DNA from: Spirogloea muscicola
Taxonomy: Eukaryota; Streptophyta; Zygnematophyceae; Spirogloeales; Spirogloeaceae
Length of the DNA stretch: 11,936 nucleotides
Assembly: GCA_009602725.1 (NCBI GenBank)
Contig: WELB01000314.1
Span: forward strand, 1 to 11,936
Direction of reading: 5' to 3'
The notes under the pieces are model-generated. The model saw only the letters and a list, made by a program, of their open reading frames with translations, was not told the DNA's origin and did not search any database. Of the stretch, positions 1 to 6,344 are shown piece by piece (the stretch's first letter is position 1; every line of letters begins with the position of its first letter). Position numbers and translations under genes: made by a program.

Positions 1-320
1 TATCGTTAATTGTCAGTGCCTTGGTTGTGGAAAGTGTGGCCTGATTTTGTGGATGGAAGAGGCGCTAACAAAGTGACTTTTGGCCTGTTTTGTATAGTCT
101 GAGATACGTTGATCGGCTGAATGGGAAATGAATGGGATTCCCATGATCATCATTTCCCATGATCATTTCCCAAGCTGCTGGAAAGCCTTGCCGGGCCGCC
201 GTGCTGGGAAATAATGTGTGTATTAAGAGACTGCTGGGGACGTGCTGGGGACAGGAGCGTTAGTACTGCGTTGTAGGGCCTTCGTGGCCAAGTTCGCTGG
301 CAAGCACCTTCAATTGTCCT
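1..320. other. Gene-free stretch with decayed repeat sequence
   Basis: No convincing coding sequence is visible; the short open frames show no conserved motif. It holds an inverted-repeat cluster at 121-160 and two adjacent copies of TGCTGGGGAC near 231-252. At about 272-310 a segment resembles the 3' UTR of the retroelement copies at 320-530 and 7850-8020, sharing the pattern AGGGCC, GTGGCCAAGT and GCAAGCAC. This suggests a still older retroelement 3' end. Confidence 0.5.
121..160. repeat. Inverted repeat with inner palindrome
   Basis: Arms ATGGGAAATGA (121-131) and TCATTTCCCAT (150-160) are perfectly complementary. Between them lies a second inverted repeat, ATGGGATTCCCAT (132-144). A partial third copy of one arm, TCATTTCCC, follows at 163-171. 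It could form a small cruciform. No function is evident. Confidence 0.7.
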
Positions 321-530
321 CGTTCTTTTTCCTAGGCTGGCCAATCACAACTATCACCCTCTACTGGCAAATGGAGAGTATATTAAGTGACGGAGGGCCT
401 GAGTGGCCAAGTACAAAAGCAAGCACATTGACAGATGGACATCACCTGCTGCTAAGCTGACTTGTCCAGTAACCACAAGTCAGCACACAGAGGTCGCTAA
501 GTGATGCCCGAATACAGGAAGAGGCTCTCT
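320..530 (-). mobile_element. Retroelement 3' end, A-type (copy A1)
   Basis: Read on the minus strand, about 515-470 encodes a C-terminus of the form SLSDLCVLTCGY, as in seven other copies here, but the stop codon has become TGG. A 3' UTR follows that is shared with the copy at 7850-8020, including a GGCCACT-AGGCCCTCC block and a ...GATTGGCCAGCC end near 327-345. This is a 5'-truncated, decayed non-LTR retrotransposon remnant. The family assignment comes from comparing copies inside this window. Confidence 0.6.
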
Positions 531-916
531 CTTTCCGTTTCTCTTCTGGGCTGGCCTCACAACCATTGCCTCGAAGCTGTCTCATACTTGGGAACAGCTC
601 CTTTTCAAAGTGCACAAAATGACCGACGGACATGCTGCTTAGCTGACCCGCTTAGTAACCACGAGTCAGTATGCACATGTCGCTATCTGATGCCCGAATA
701 CTGGACGGCAATGACAAGCCTGACTTTGGTAGCAGGTCACCGCTCGTCTATAGACGCTGGAAAAGATTACGCCATTGAATCTCAAACGCCTTTTGAACTT
801 TGATTGCCGGCGCGACAATTCCGTCGGCTGCCGAATTCTCAAAGCACTTTGCGCTCGTTGCGTTCTGGAGCCTGGCTGACCGCGTGACGCGTGTCCTTTG
901 CCAAACGTGTTAGGAG

Positions 917-1275
917 GTGGCAAGCGGCTCCTCATGGACGTCGTCCTCACTGACAGTTCTGTACGAAGGGCCCCAGGACTTCTGAGGCGCCTTTGCTGTG
1001 AAGGTGGCCGAGCAGAAGAAGATGCAGAAGTACAAGCATCTTCACAAGTATCTTCATCTCGCTCTAGAGAGCACCGGTGTGATGCCAGTCCAACTTCGCA
1101 ACGGGCTTCCCTTGAACAATGTATTGGCTGAACAATGTATTGGCTTGAATTGGCCTCCCTTATATTTCGAGCTCCGCGCACCTTTTCTCCTTGAGAAGGG
1201 CGTGTTGATCTGGTGGGAGTCCCCCTGGGAGGTGACAAGCGGCTCCTCATGGGCGTCGTCCTCACTGACAACTTC
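917..1275. repeat. Direct repeat of about 40 bp inside the retroelement remnant
   Basis: The block AAGCGGCTCCTCATG followed by (G/A)-CGTCGTCCTCACTGACA occurs at about 917-955 and again at about 1228-1268. GGGAGGTGACAAG or GAGGTGGCAAG sits just upstream in both. On the minus strand both encode LSVRTT(P/S)MRSRL, the tail of the zinc-knuckle region. This indicates a local duplication or two overlapping copies of the element. Confidence 0.75.
1116..1188 (+). mobile_element. Introner-like mini-insertion, copy 1
   Basis: This is flanked by a 6-bp direct repeat, CCTTGA at 1110-1115 and 1189-1194. The body starts GTATTGGCTTGAATTGGCC and ends in a CCTTTTCTC tract, matching the 58-bp insertion at 2269-2326 at both ends and diverging in the middle. 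A 16-bp unit ending in TATTGGC is tandemly duplicated at 1113-1128 and 1129-1144. Here it lies antisense to the host retroelement ORF. It is an insertion by flanking duplication; any link to splicing is inferred from copy 2. Confidence 0.45.
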
Positions 1276-1523
1276 TCGCCCCCGTGCGCACAGCGGAGCA
1301 TGTGTGCAGCCAGCTCCGCAGTGTCGGCATGGCGGGCTTCGCACTCACACTGCATTACACCGACATGGCAGGGAGGGAGGAGGCCCAGGAGCCAGTGGAC
1401 GTCCGTCCGGAAGACTGCGTCGGGCATGGTCAGCGCAGCACAGATGGGGAGCGCTCTCAACCGCGGCGCTGTCCCTGGGGAGGAGGCTGACCAGAGCCGG
1501 GCGGGCCCACAAAGGTCGTCCTG

Positions 1524-1750
1524 GGGAAGGAAGAAAGGGCTCGCCCATTGAGGATAGGGGCTGGACAAGCCAGCCCAAAAAAGAATGAACAAAGAACGAG
1601 AAGGGGGCCAGAGGAAGCCAGAGGAAGCGCTAAGAAACCAAAGCACACAAAGAAAGAAAGCAGCTACAAATTACTCAGTAACCCCTGCTAAGCAGCCGCA
1701 AATCAGAGAGGCTAGGGTCCTGGAAGTGGGTCCTGGAAGGAGCGCCACCG
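1524..1750 (-). mobile_element. Retroelement 3' end, C-type (copy C1)
   Basis: Minus-strand reading: about 1716-1675 encodes PSLSDLRLLSRGY and a TGA stop. A pyrimidine-rich 3' UTR follows, then a stem-loop near 1558-1578 (GGGCTGG, loop, CCAGCCC), then CAATGGGCGAGCCC and a CTTC-rich tail. The 5' end is truncated just past the coding tail. The neighbouring minus-strand zinc-knuckle fragment belongs to a different copy, because it lies beyond the 3' end of this one. Confidence 0.7.
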
Positions 1751-2040
1751 CTGGACAAAGGCCGCCTTCTCCACCAAAGCCTTTTGGCCTACATTTCTTT
1801 CTAATACACGATCTCCACCAAAGCCATGTAGCGTGCCTGAGGAGCCTTGTTTGCAGGTCACTCCTCCTTGCTGCTGCTAACTCGGATTTACTAAGCTCCC
1901 ATCCGCTGTAGTCTCTTGCATAGCTCTGTGTTTTCTTTCACAGCCCCTGCCGTATATTGGAAGAGCTGTTGTTTGGATTGCCGACCCTACTGCTGACACG
2001 GGGGTACTAGGTGCGCCCCTGTTGACCTAGCCCGAGGCTC
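1750..2040. other. Gene-free spacer between repeats
   Basis: No coding exon or repeat family member is convincing here. The only local structure I see is the direct repeat CTCCACCAAAGCC at about 1769-1781 and 1812-1824. Confidence 0.5.
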
Positions 2041-2140
2041 CGCCAGTGCAGTCATGAACACCCTCCGTATTCTGTTTCGCTGTATGCACCTGGCTGGCTT
2101 TCACCGGTGGACTTCCCCGCCGCCGGGTCGTTGGCCCAGG

Positions 2141-2172
2141 TGTATCGCATGCGGCCAGGCGCATGCGATACA
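2141..2172. repeat. Perfect 13-bp inverted repeat
   Basis: TGTATCGCATGCG (2141-2153) and CGCATGCGATACA (2160-2172) are perfect complements around a 6-nt spacer. The left arm is part of the retroelement coding tail (QVYRMR). The right arm has no counterpart in the sister copy at 7303-7665, so it probably arose by local inverted duplication in this copy. Confidence 0.8.
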
Positions 2173-2268
2173 TGCGATGCGCAGAGGTCCATGGCCCGTG
2201 CGCTGCACCTGCGTGCTGGCCGAGCCCTTGCTGCTGCCTCTGGCTCTGGCCAGGGGACATACTTCCAG

Positions 2269-2326
2269 GTATTGGCTTGAATTGGCCTCCCTTTCAATTC
2301 ATGCGCCCCGCGCGCCTTCTCTCCAG
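2269..2326 (+). mobile_element. Introner-like 58-bp insertion, copy 2 (candidate new intron)
   Basis: This sits inside the coding tail of the retroelement copy at 2050-2540. It starts G-TATTGGCTTGAATTGGCC and ends CCTTCTCTCCAG, giving GT-AG ends with a pyrimidine tract before the AG, in the sense orientation. TCCAGG occurs at both edges (2264-2269 and 2322-2327), as a target-site duplication. The sister copy at 7303-7665 has the uninterrupted sequence (FQDPSVSDL). Removing exactly 2269-2326 rejoins TTC CAG | GAG CAT AGC, that is FQEHSLSDL. With the insertion the frame meets TGA within a few codons. These are sequence facts; splicing itself is inferred. Confidence 0.5.
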
Positions 2327-2559
2327 GAGCATAGCCTCTCCGACCTGCGCCTGCTTAGCAGGGGTTACTGAGTGGTTAGTAGCTGCTTTGTTTTTTCTTG
2401 TGTGCTTGTCGTTTCTGCTGCTTCGCCTTAGGGCTTCGCCTGGCTTCCCCCCCCTTCTTGTACTCTGTTCATTCTCTTTTGGGCTGGCTGTTCCAGCCCA
2501 TATTCTCAATGGGCGAGCCCTTCTTCTTTCACAGTCGCTCGTCTGGTATCGGCAGCCAC

Positions 2560-2640
2560 ATTCCTCCCAAACTCCGCCTGCCTGCTCTCGGCCGGCCCCG
2601 CGCAGCCGCTCGTGGACCTCCGCCACCGGCCGGCCAGCCA
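2560..2640 (+). promoter_or_regulatory. CpG-rich leader of the NEDD8 protease gene
   Basis: GC content rises sharply from about 2570, and CpG stays dense through the first exon, as at the 5' end of the CBP20 gene. I find no clear TATA box. The start context is CCAGCCATGC at 2640. The transcription start is not visible and may lie within or downstream of the retroelement 3' end at about 2540. Confidence 0.35.
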
Positions 2641-3847
2641 TGCGCGACGGCGGCGTGGTGGCCAGCGTGGGCGACGCCGCCGTGCGCGCGCGCGACGTGG
2701 CGCTGCTGCGCTCGCGCCCGCCCGCGTGGCTCAACGACGCCCTGCTCGCCCTCTACCTCCAGCGCCTCCAGCTGAGCGCCGCCGCCCCCGCCGTCCTCCT
2801 CGTCGCGCCCGCCGTCGCCGCCTGGCTGCGCCTCTGCCGCGACGCCTCCGACCTCCGCCTCCGCGCTCCACCTCCCGAGCCGCGATGTGCGCGCCCGACG
2901 CCACCCAGCCCGCCCTCGCGCCTCGCCTTCAGCCTGTTGTGCATCGATCTGTGCCGCCTGCCCGAGAATGTCCTGAGCTTCCGGTCTGTGTACGCTGAGG
3001 GAAGCTCACCGCATCCGCCAGCTGGTGCTCTTCCCTGTGAACGATAACGATGACCCGGATGTCCCTGAAGGAGGCACGCACTGGAGCTTGCTCATGTACT
3101 ACAGGTGAACAGGTGACCATTGATGTACGGCCCTGATTGCAACATATCCAATGCTTTGCCCACAGAAAGGGCCGCAGCAGAGCTTCTACGTGGCTTGGCA
3201 GGGCTGCGGTGGCCGTAACACTTAGTCCTTGCTCCACATTTGCATGTATGCCTGCTGCACTCGAGCACTTGCAGGCTTTGCTTGCTCACTCACGTGCAGC
3301 ACATTGTTTGCCTGAGCAGACTAGACGGGGCGTTCACGCACTTGGATAGCCTTGGTGATGCTAATCGACTGCCTGCGCAAGCCCTAGTCGATGTCATTGC
3401 GCCATTCCTAGGTGAGGTGTTGGTGGGTACAAGCCCACAGCAATGTGCCCCAGTCTGGGGGCACCGCTCACCTCGTGTGCTGGATATCGAGTAGTGGATC
3501 AGCACCTGCGGCCAGGCCTCCCCACGACCCAGAAAGCAAACCCGGTCCCTTTTCATGCAGCCCCACGGAACTCACAAATCGGCCCTTTGGCCCTGCTCCT
3601 GGCAGGTGTCCCACAGGCCAAGAGGTTGTGTGTCCCTGACTTTACTCCGCAGCAATGCAATGGGTATGAATGTGGAGACTTTGTGCTTGCAATGGCGGAG
3701 GCAATTGTGACAGCTCACAGTAACGGTGAACATCCCCTCTCCACGTTGAAGACCAGTAATTTCATAGGCCGTGTGAGCAACCTCAGAGAGGACTTCTACG
3801 AGCTCGTGCAAGAGCTCCAACAAGAGAGAGCCAAACGTGTTGCATAG
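2640..3847 (+). CDS. NEDD8-specific cysteine protease (NEDP1/SENP8/DEN1 type, Ulp1/C48 family), four exons
   Basis: Proposed exons are 2640-2886, 2978-3104, 3320-3411 and 3606-3847, with GT-AG introns and consistent phases, giving 235 residues (related proteins are about 210-230). Family members process NEDD8 and remove it from substrates. Exon 1 has the N-terminal signature: RARDVALL, then WLND, then a helix. Exon 2 carries LVLFPVNDNDDPDVPEGGTH followed by WSLLMYY. Exon 3 carries AFTHLDS, and exon 4 carries QQCNGYECGDF. The expected catalytic set is present: His117, Asp134, Gln172 in the oxyanion hole and Cys178. The His-Asp (17) and Gln-Cys (6) spacings equal those in human SENP8 as I recall it. 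The family Y-D-C-G is Y-E-C-G here. The last three exon junctions are supported by phase and homology. The first intron (2887-2977) is the least certain, because residues 70-90 are poorly conserved. The gene converges with the CBP20 gene. Confidence 0.88.
2887..2977 (+). other. Intron 1 of the NEDD8 protease gene (tentative)
   Basis: Exon 1 and the VNDND exon are in different frames, so a junction is required. The pair T|GTGCGC (2887) and CTGAG|CT (2977) keeps phase and avoids the TGA at 2974-2976. Another acceptor, CTGAG at 2999, is possible only with a different donor. A cDNA would settle it. Confidence 0.4.
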
Positions 3848-4203
3848 CCTGGCACATACGGTAGTTGCCAGGTGCAGGCAAACGGGCGTGCCGAACAGGA
3901 GAGCGGCACCTCCTTTTCCATGTACAGTGAGATTTATAGTGAGGTTGTAGGATACCGTGAGCTGCACTGCCAAACAGGCAAGAACCTTTGGTCCTGTCTC
4001 TGCTGATTTGAAAGGTCCAGCAATCTATGCTGGTATACCTTCCTCATGACAGAGTACAAGCCCTGCTGTGTGTCAGTGGCACTTGGCAAGTGGCGGTTAT
4101 TTATGGAGGTAAACCACCGCTTGCCATGATGCAAGAGGTCACCGACCAGTTTGCATGATGAGGCTGTGCAATTGTTTGACCAGAAAGGGACCTGTCTCAG
4201 GAG
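3848..4203. other. 3' flank of the NEDD8 protease gene
   Basis: No gene is recognised. An imperfect inverted repeat (TGGCAAGTGGCGGTT at 4084-4098 and AACCACCGCTTGCCA at 4112-4126, two mismatched pairs) could form a hairpin in the downstream region. I see no TGTAA-type algal polyadenylation signal close to the stop codon. Confidence 0.4.
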
Positions 4204-4524
4204 TTGCCGCCCGCCTCATCGTCTGACTCATTGTCTCGTTCGCGGAAACGTGGATTCTTCTCCTGCACATGCACCAACTGCCTGCGTGAAGGAGCAAGCA
4301 TGCCAGGCTTGTACTGCAGATGGATCAAACTTGGGGACAGTTACCCCACGCCAGGGAACACAGAAAAGGCCTGTGCAATTGACAAAGACTCACCGGTGCT
4401 GCCCCAGTGTCGACAGGCTTCTGCAGAGCAACTTCTTGTTGCACATCGTCCTCACGATGCCTTCGTTGTCGTTTGGAACCTGTTGACATGGAACTTTCCC
4501 CAGGATATCAAGCATGCTACATGA
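4204..4524 (+). CDS. Unidentified cysteine-rich ORF or exon
   Basis: This frame is open from after a TGA at 4177 to a TGA at 4522 and has a protein-like composition. A Ser/Arg-rich start (SSSDSLSRSRKRG) is followed by CTCTNC, then YCRW, then ACAID, PQC and a hydrophobic DAFVVVWNLLTW segment. There is no ATG near the start. GTCTCAG ends at 4200, just before it, and could be a 3' splice site, so this may be an internal or terminal exon. The C-x-C-x2-C ... C ... C-x-I-D ... C order faintly recalls the cytoplasmic cysteine domain of P2X7-type proteins, which also occurs in transposons. I do not regard that as an identification. It may equally be a relict of a mobile element. Confidence 0.3.
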   Translation: MPPASSSDSLSRSRKRGFFSCTCTNCLREGASMPGLYCRWIKLGDSYPTPGNTEKACAIDKDSPVLPQCRQASAEQLLVAHRPHDAFVVVWNLLTWNFPQDIKHAT

Positions 4525-4539
4525 ATGAGCGAAAGATTC

Positions 4540-4580
4540 TTCCAGTAGAGGGCGATGGCTGTGATTGACCAGCCCAGAAT
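4540..4580 (+). repeat. Short A-type retroelement 3' end
   Basis: CCAGTAGAGGGCGATGGC followed by TGTGATTGACCAGCCCA closely matches the minus-strand sequence at about 327-367 in copy A1 and partly that at 540-575. No coding tail (SLSDL...) precedes it, so it is a very short insertion or a relict 3' end. Confidence 0.5.
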
Positions 4581-4833
4581 TGATTGCTTCTGCAGAGCCA
4601 AGCAGCAAATTTGGAGAATTTGGCTGGACCTCTTTGACCCGGGTGACCACTGTAGCCACCTGTGCCTTGTCTTCTACTATCTGCACATCCAGTTGCATCA
4701 CCGCTTATGAGAATACCGGTATGGCAGTCACATGCTGGCAGCAGTGGAATGACTCTCTTAAGAGCATAAGAGGTGCTGCCTAGTAGGTTGTGACGAGGAG
4801 CTAGTGGTCAACCACTCTCAAATGCCAGGAGCC
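4581..4833. other. 3' flank of the CBP20 gene
   Basis: No coding sequence is supported. A minus-strand frame at 4390-4701 is open but shows no motif, and its sequence is not arginine/glycine-rich as would be expected for a further CBP20 exon. Confidence 0.4.
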
Positions 4834-6143
4834 TCAGTAGGTATGTGCAAATATGAGCTGAGGGGAATGGAGCAAGATGAAAGAGGCATGTACGTCATGG
4901 CAGTGATGCTTACAAGGAATCTGCTGAGGGAAAGAGGCGTAGGGAGCCATCATTGCATTCTGCAAAGGGTCAAATGGGTACAGTGGCTGCACTGCCAGCT
5001 CTTTCTGTACCAACTTGCCGTAACCTCCCCTGCGTGTCCATCTTGCCAAGTCAAGGAGATGCGAGACAATACACACAGATGAGGAGACAAGCCGAAGAAC
5101 AGCAAATGAATCTGGGACAATGCAGCTCCCTTCAGTTGACAAAGTAGGTGAGCGGCTGAAGTCAATCTGACACTTCAGAAAGAATGAAAAGCAGCACAGT
5201 GGAGAGGATATCTGGGTCGTAGTCAGTCCTGTACTCATCGCGGACCTGGCCGTTGCCCAGCGAATCACACAGCAAGCCGCCAAGCAGCTCAGCTCAGGCA
5301 ACACCTGACGCTGCCTTACAGGCACACCGATCTGAGTGATGCGCCTGCTCCTTTGAGGGAGGGCAAGGTGCAGAACCTGTACCTCTGAAGCATTTGAAGC
5401 AGTCCTGATCCTGGATAGGTCCAACTTGGGCATATGCTAAGGAGCTCAAGTAGCTCAGGAGCAGATCAATCATCCACGACAATCTGGCTCGGACGGGCTT
5501 GGTGGCTGCAGCAGGGTGTACCTGGCCTCCATGGCGACCCCTGCCCCATTGTCGGCCATCCTCGAAGCCCCAGTCGAAGTCCACGCGGATGGGGCGGTCG
5601 TCCAGGATCGTGCCGCTGATGTACTTGACTGCGTCCTCAGTGTCCTCTCGTGAGTAATACCTAGCGAGTCACGGAACGGCGGCTCAGCCCAAGCAAGAGG
5701 GCTGAGCTTGACGGGATCTGAGCCCCTCTCAAGGTCGTGGGGACCGGCAGAGTGCATTGCTCTGGCAGGGCGGGGAGAGCGCAGTGGCTCACTGGACGAA
5801 GCAGAAGCCGCAGGGCGTCATGGAGTTCTTGTCCAGACCCATGATGATGCGACGGATCTCGCCGGTGCGCGAGAACACCTCGTACACCTGCTCCTCCGTG
5901 GTGTAGAAGGACAGGTTCCCGACGTACACCGTCGTGGACGTGCGCAGCGCCGCCTCAAATGCCGCCTGGTCGCCGTGGAAGTGGCGGTCCTTGTACGCCG
6001 AGATGGGCTCCCGCGCCTGCCCACCCCAGCTGGCGTGCCGCACTCAGCATGACGCCGTCTAGCAGGGCTCGGCAGTGGCCCGCACTCCCGGCGCGCAGCA
6101 AAATCAGGATGCGGATGGCGGGGACCTTGAAGAGGCGCGCCAT
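4834..6143 (-). CDS. NCBP2: Nuclear cap-binding protein subunit 2 (CBP20), five exons
   Basis: Proposed exons on the minus strand are 6143-6126, 6016-5793, 5660-5522, 5245-5212 and 5033-4834, giving 204 residues with all phases consistent. CBP20 is the RRM subunit that, with CBP80, binds the m7G cap of nascent RNA polymerase II transcripts in the nucleus. Within the RRM, RNP2 is VYVGNL (36-41) and RNP1 is CGFCFVQY (75-82). The residues that contact the cap in human CBP20 are all present at an offset of six: Tyr14, Tyr37, Phe77, Phe79, Arg106, Asp108, Asp110, Arg117, Arg121, Gln127 and Arg129. The blocks [20 protein letters not shown] and [20 protein letters not shown] match the land-plant form closely. 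The start MARLFK resembles plant MASLFK. After GKLVQKELA the frame runs to TGA at 4834, without the Arg/Gly-rich tail of plant CBP20. A donor-like A|GTGCAG at 4992 leaves open a different last exon. Confidence 0.93.
5034..5211 (-). other. U12-type (minor spliceosome) AT-AC intron in the CBP20 gene
   Basis: The exon on the minus strand ends GACCCAG at 5212, and the intron begins ATATCCTC at 5211, matching the U12 donor consensus RTATCCTT at seven of eight positions. TCCTTGAC at 5057-5050 matches the U12 branch-site consensus; its branch adenosine (5051) lies 17 nt from the end. The intron ends GGACAC at 5034, followed by GCAGGGGAGG. Joining gives TDYDPGRGGYGK, exactly the conserved CBP20 sequence. 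No GT-AG pair placed here preserves that peptide. Confidence 0.85.
5246..5521 (-). other. Intron 3 of the CBP20 gene (GT-AG)
   Basis: Donor GGCCAG|GTACAC at 5521 and acceptor GGCCAG|GTCCGC at 5246. Both exon edges read GGCCAG, giving the uninterrupted peptide [10 protein letters not shown]. The acceptor has a poor pyrimidine tract. Confidence 0.8.
5661..5792 (-). other. Intron 2 of the CBP20 gene (GT-AG)
   Basis: Donor GTCCA|GTGAGC at 5792 and acceptor CGCTAG|G at 5661. It splits the glutamine codon between RNP1 FCFV and the following YYSRED block. Phase and homology both support it. Confidence 0.85.
6017..6125 (-). other. Intron 1 of the CBP20 gene (GT-AG)
   Basis: Donor TTCAAG|GTCCCC at 6125 and acceptor GTGGGCAG|GCGCGG at 6017 join MARLFK to [13 protein letters not shown] in phase 0. 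The donor is weak beyond GT. The plant-like N-terminus supports this exon. Confidence 0.65.
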
Positions 6144-6149
6144 TGCGGC

Positions 6150-6300
6150 CAGTCGGCGGCGGCGGCGGGGACACGGCGGAGGCGGCGGCGGCGACGAAGG
6201 CGGCGGCGCGGCAAGGTGGCGGTGGCGGCNGCGGCGACGGCGGCGGCGGCGGCGGCAGTGCGGCGCGGAGGCGAGCGCCAGTGGGGCGTTGTGGGCAGAT
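6150..6300 (-). promoter_or_regulatory. CpG-rich leader of CBP20 with GGC/GCC triplet tract
   Basis: Directly upstream of the CBP20 ATG, the minus strand is an imperfect GCC/CCG triplet array (about 6154-6260) containing one unresolved base at 6230. It is probably 5' UTR or core promoter. A tract of this kind tends to vary in length and to form stable RNA or DNA structure. No TATA-like element is seen. Confidence 0.5.
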
Positions 6301-6344
6301 GGCTGTGCGGCACGACAAGCCTTCCCAAGCCTTTCCAAGCACGA

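Larger units (their letters stand above)
540..1500 (-). pseudogene. Decayed non-LTR retrotransposon ORF with zinc-knuckle region (copy A2)
   Basis: On the minus strand, about 1470-1232 encodes a stretch with the order expected downstream of the reverse-transcriptase core in many non-LTR elements. It has a PDAVFRTD....LLGLLPP block, then C-x-C-x(n)-H-x-L-R-C, then H-G-G-E and M-R-S-R-L. About 700-650 encodes the family C-terminus in the form DSDMCILTRGY plus stop, and the 3' UTR continues toward 540. The frame from 1646 to 666 is open for 326 codons. It crosses unrelated pieces: the 3' UTR of another copy, an insertion at 1116-1188, and a repeated 40-bp block. I therefore read it as a chance or relict frame, not a working protein. 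Reverse-transcriptase catalytic motifs are absent. The zinc-knuckle assignment is by pattern only. Confidence 0.5.
2050..2540 (+). mobile_element. 5'-truncated non-LTR retroelement copy, C-type (copy C2), upstream of the NEDD8 protease gene
   Basis: Plus-strand reading: about 2095-2160 encodes VDFPAAGSLAQVYRMR. A segment ending RAGRALAAASGSGQGTYFQ follows, then the coding tail HSLSDLRLLSRGY with TGA at 2369-2371. The coding tail is interrupted by the 58-bp insertion at 2269-2326. The 3' UTR carries the family stem-loop at about 2494-2513, then CAATGGGCGAGCCC and a TTCTTCTTTC tail. The copy at 7303-7665 shows the same coding order without the insertion. The 3' end lies about 110 bp before the ATG of the next gene, in the same orientation. 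Confidence 0.7.

Noticed and set aside
666-1646. A 326-codon minus-strand open frame as an ordinary host gene
   Set aside because: It runs through a retroelement 3' UTR, an independent mini-insertion and a duplicated block, and only a short zinc-knuckle-like part looks conserved. I treat it as retroelement debris that happens to stay open.
2612-2998. Other long open frames over the protease first exon
   Set aside because: They are shadow frames caused by the high GC content. Only the frame starting at 2640 matches the protease family.
4390-4701. A minus-strand open frame as a further CBP20 exon
   Set aside because: It has no arginine/glycine-rich sequence and no motif, and it overlaps a repeat 3' end.
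5034-5211. A conventional GT-AG intron in place of the AT-AC intron
   Set aside because: The flanking peptides fix the junction to within one codon, and no GT or AG pair there keeps TDYDPGRGGYGK.
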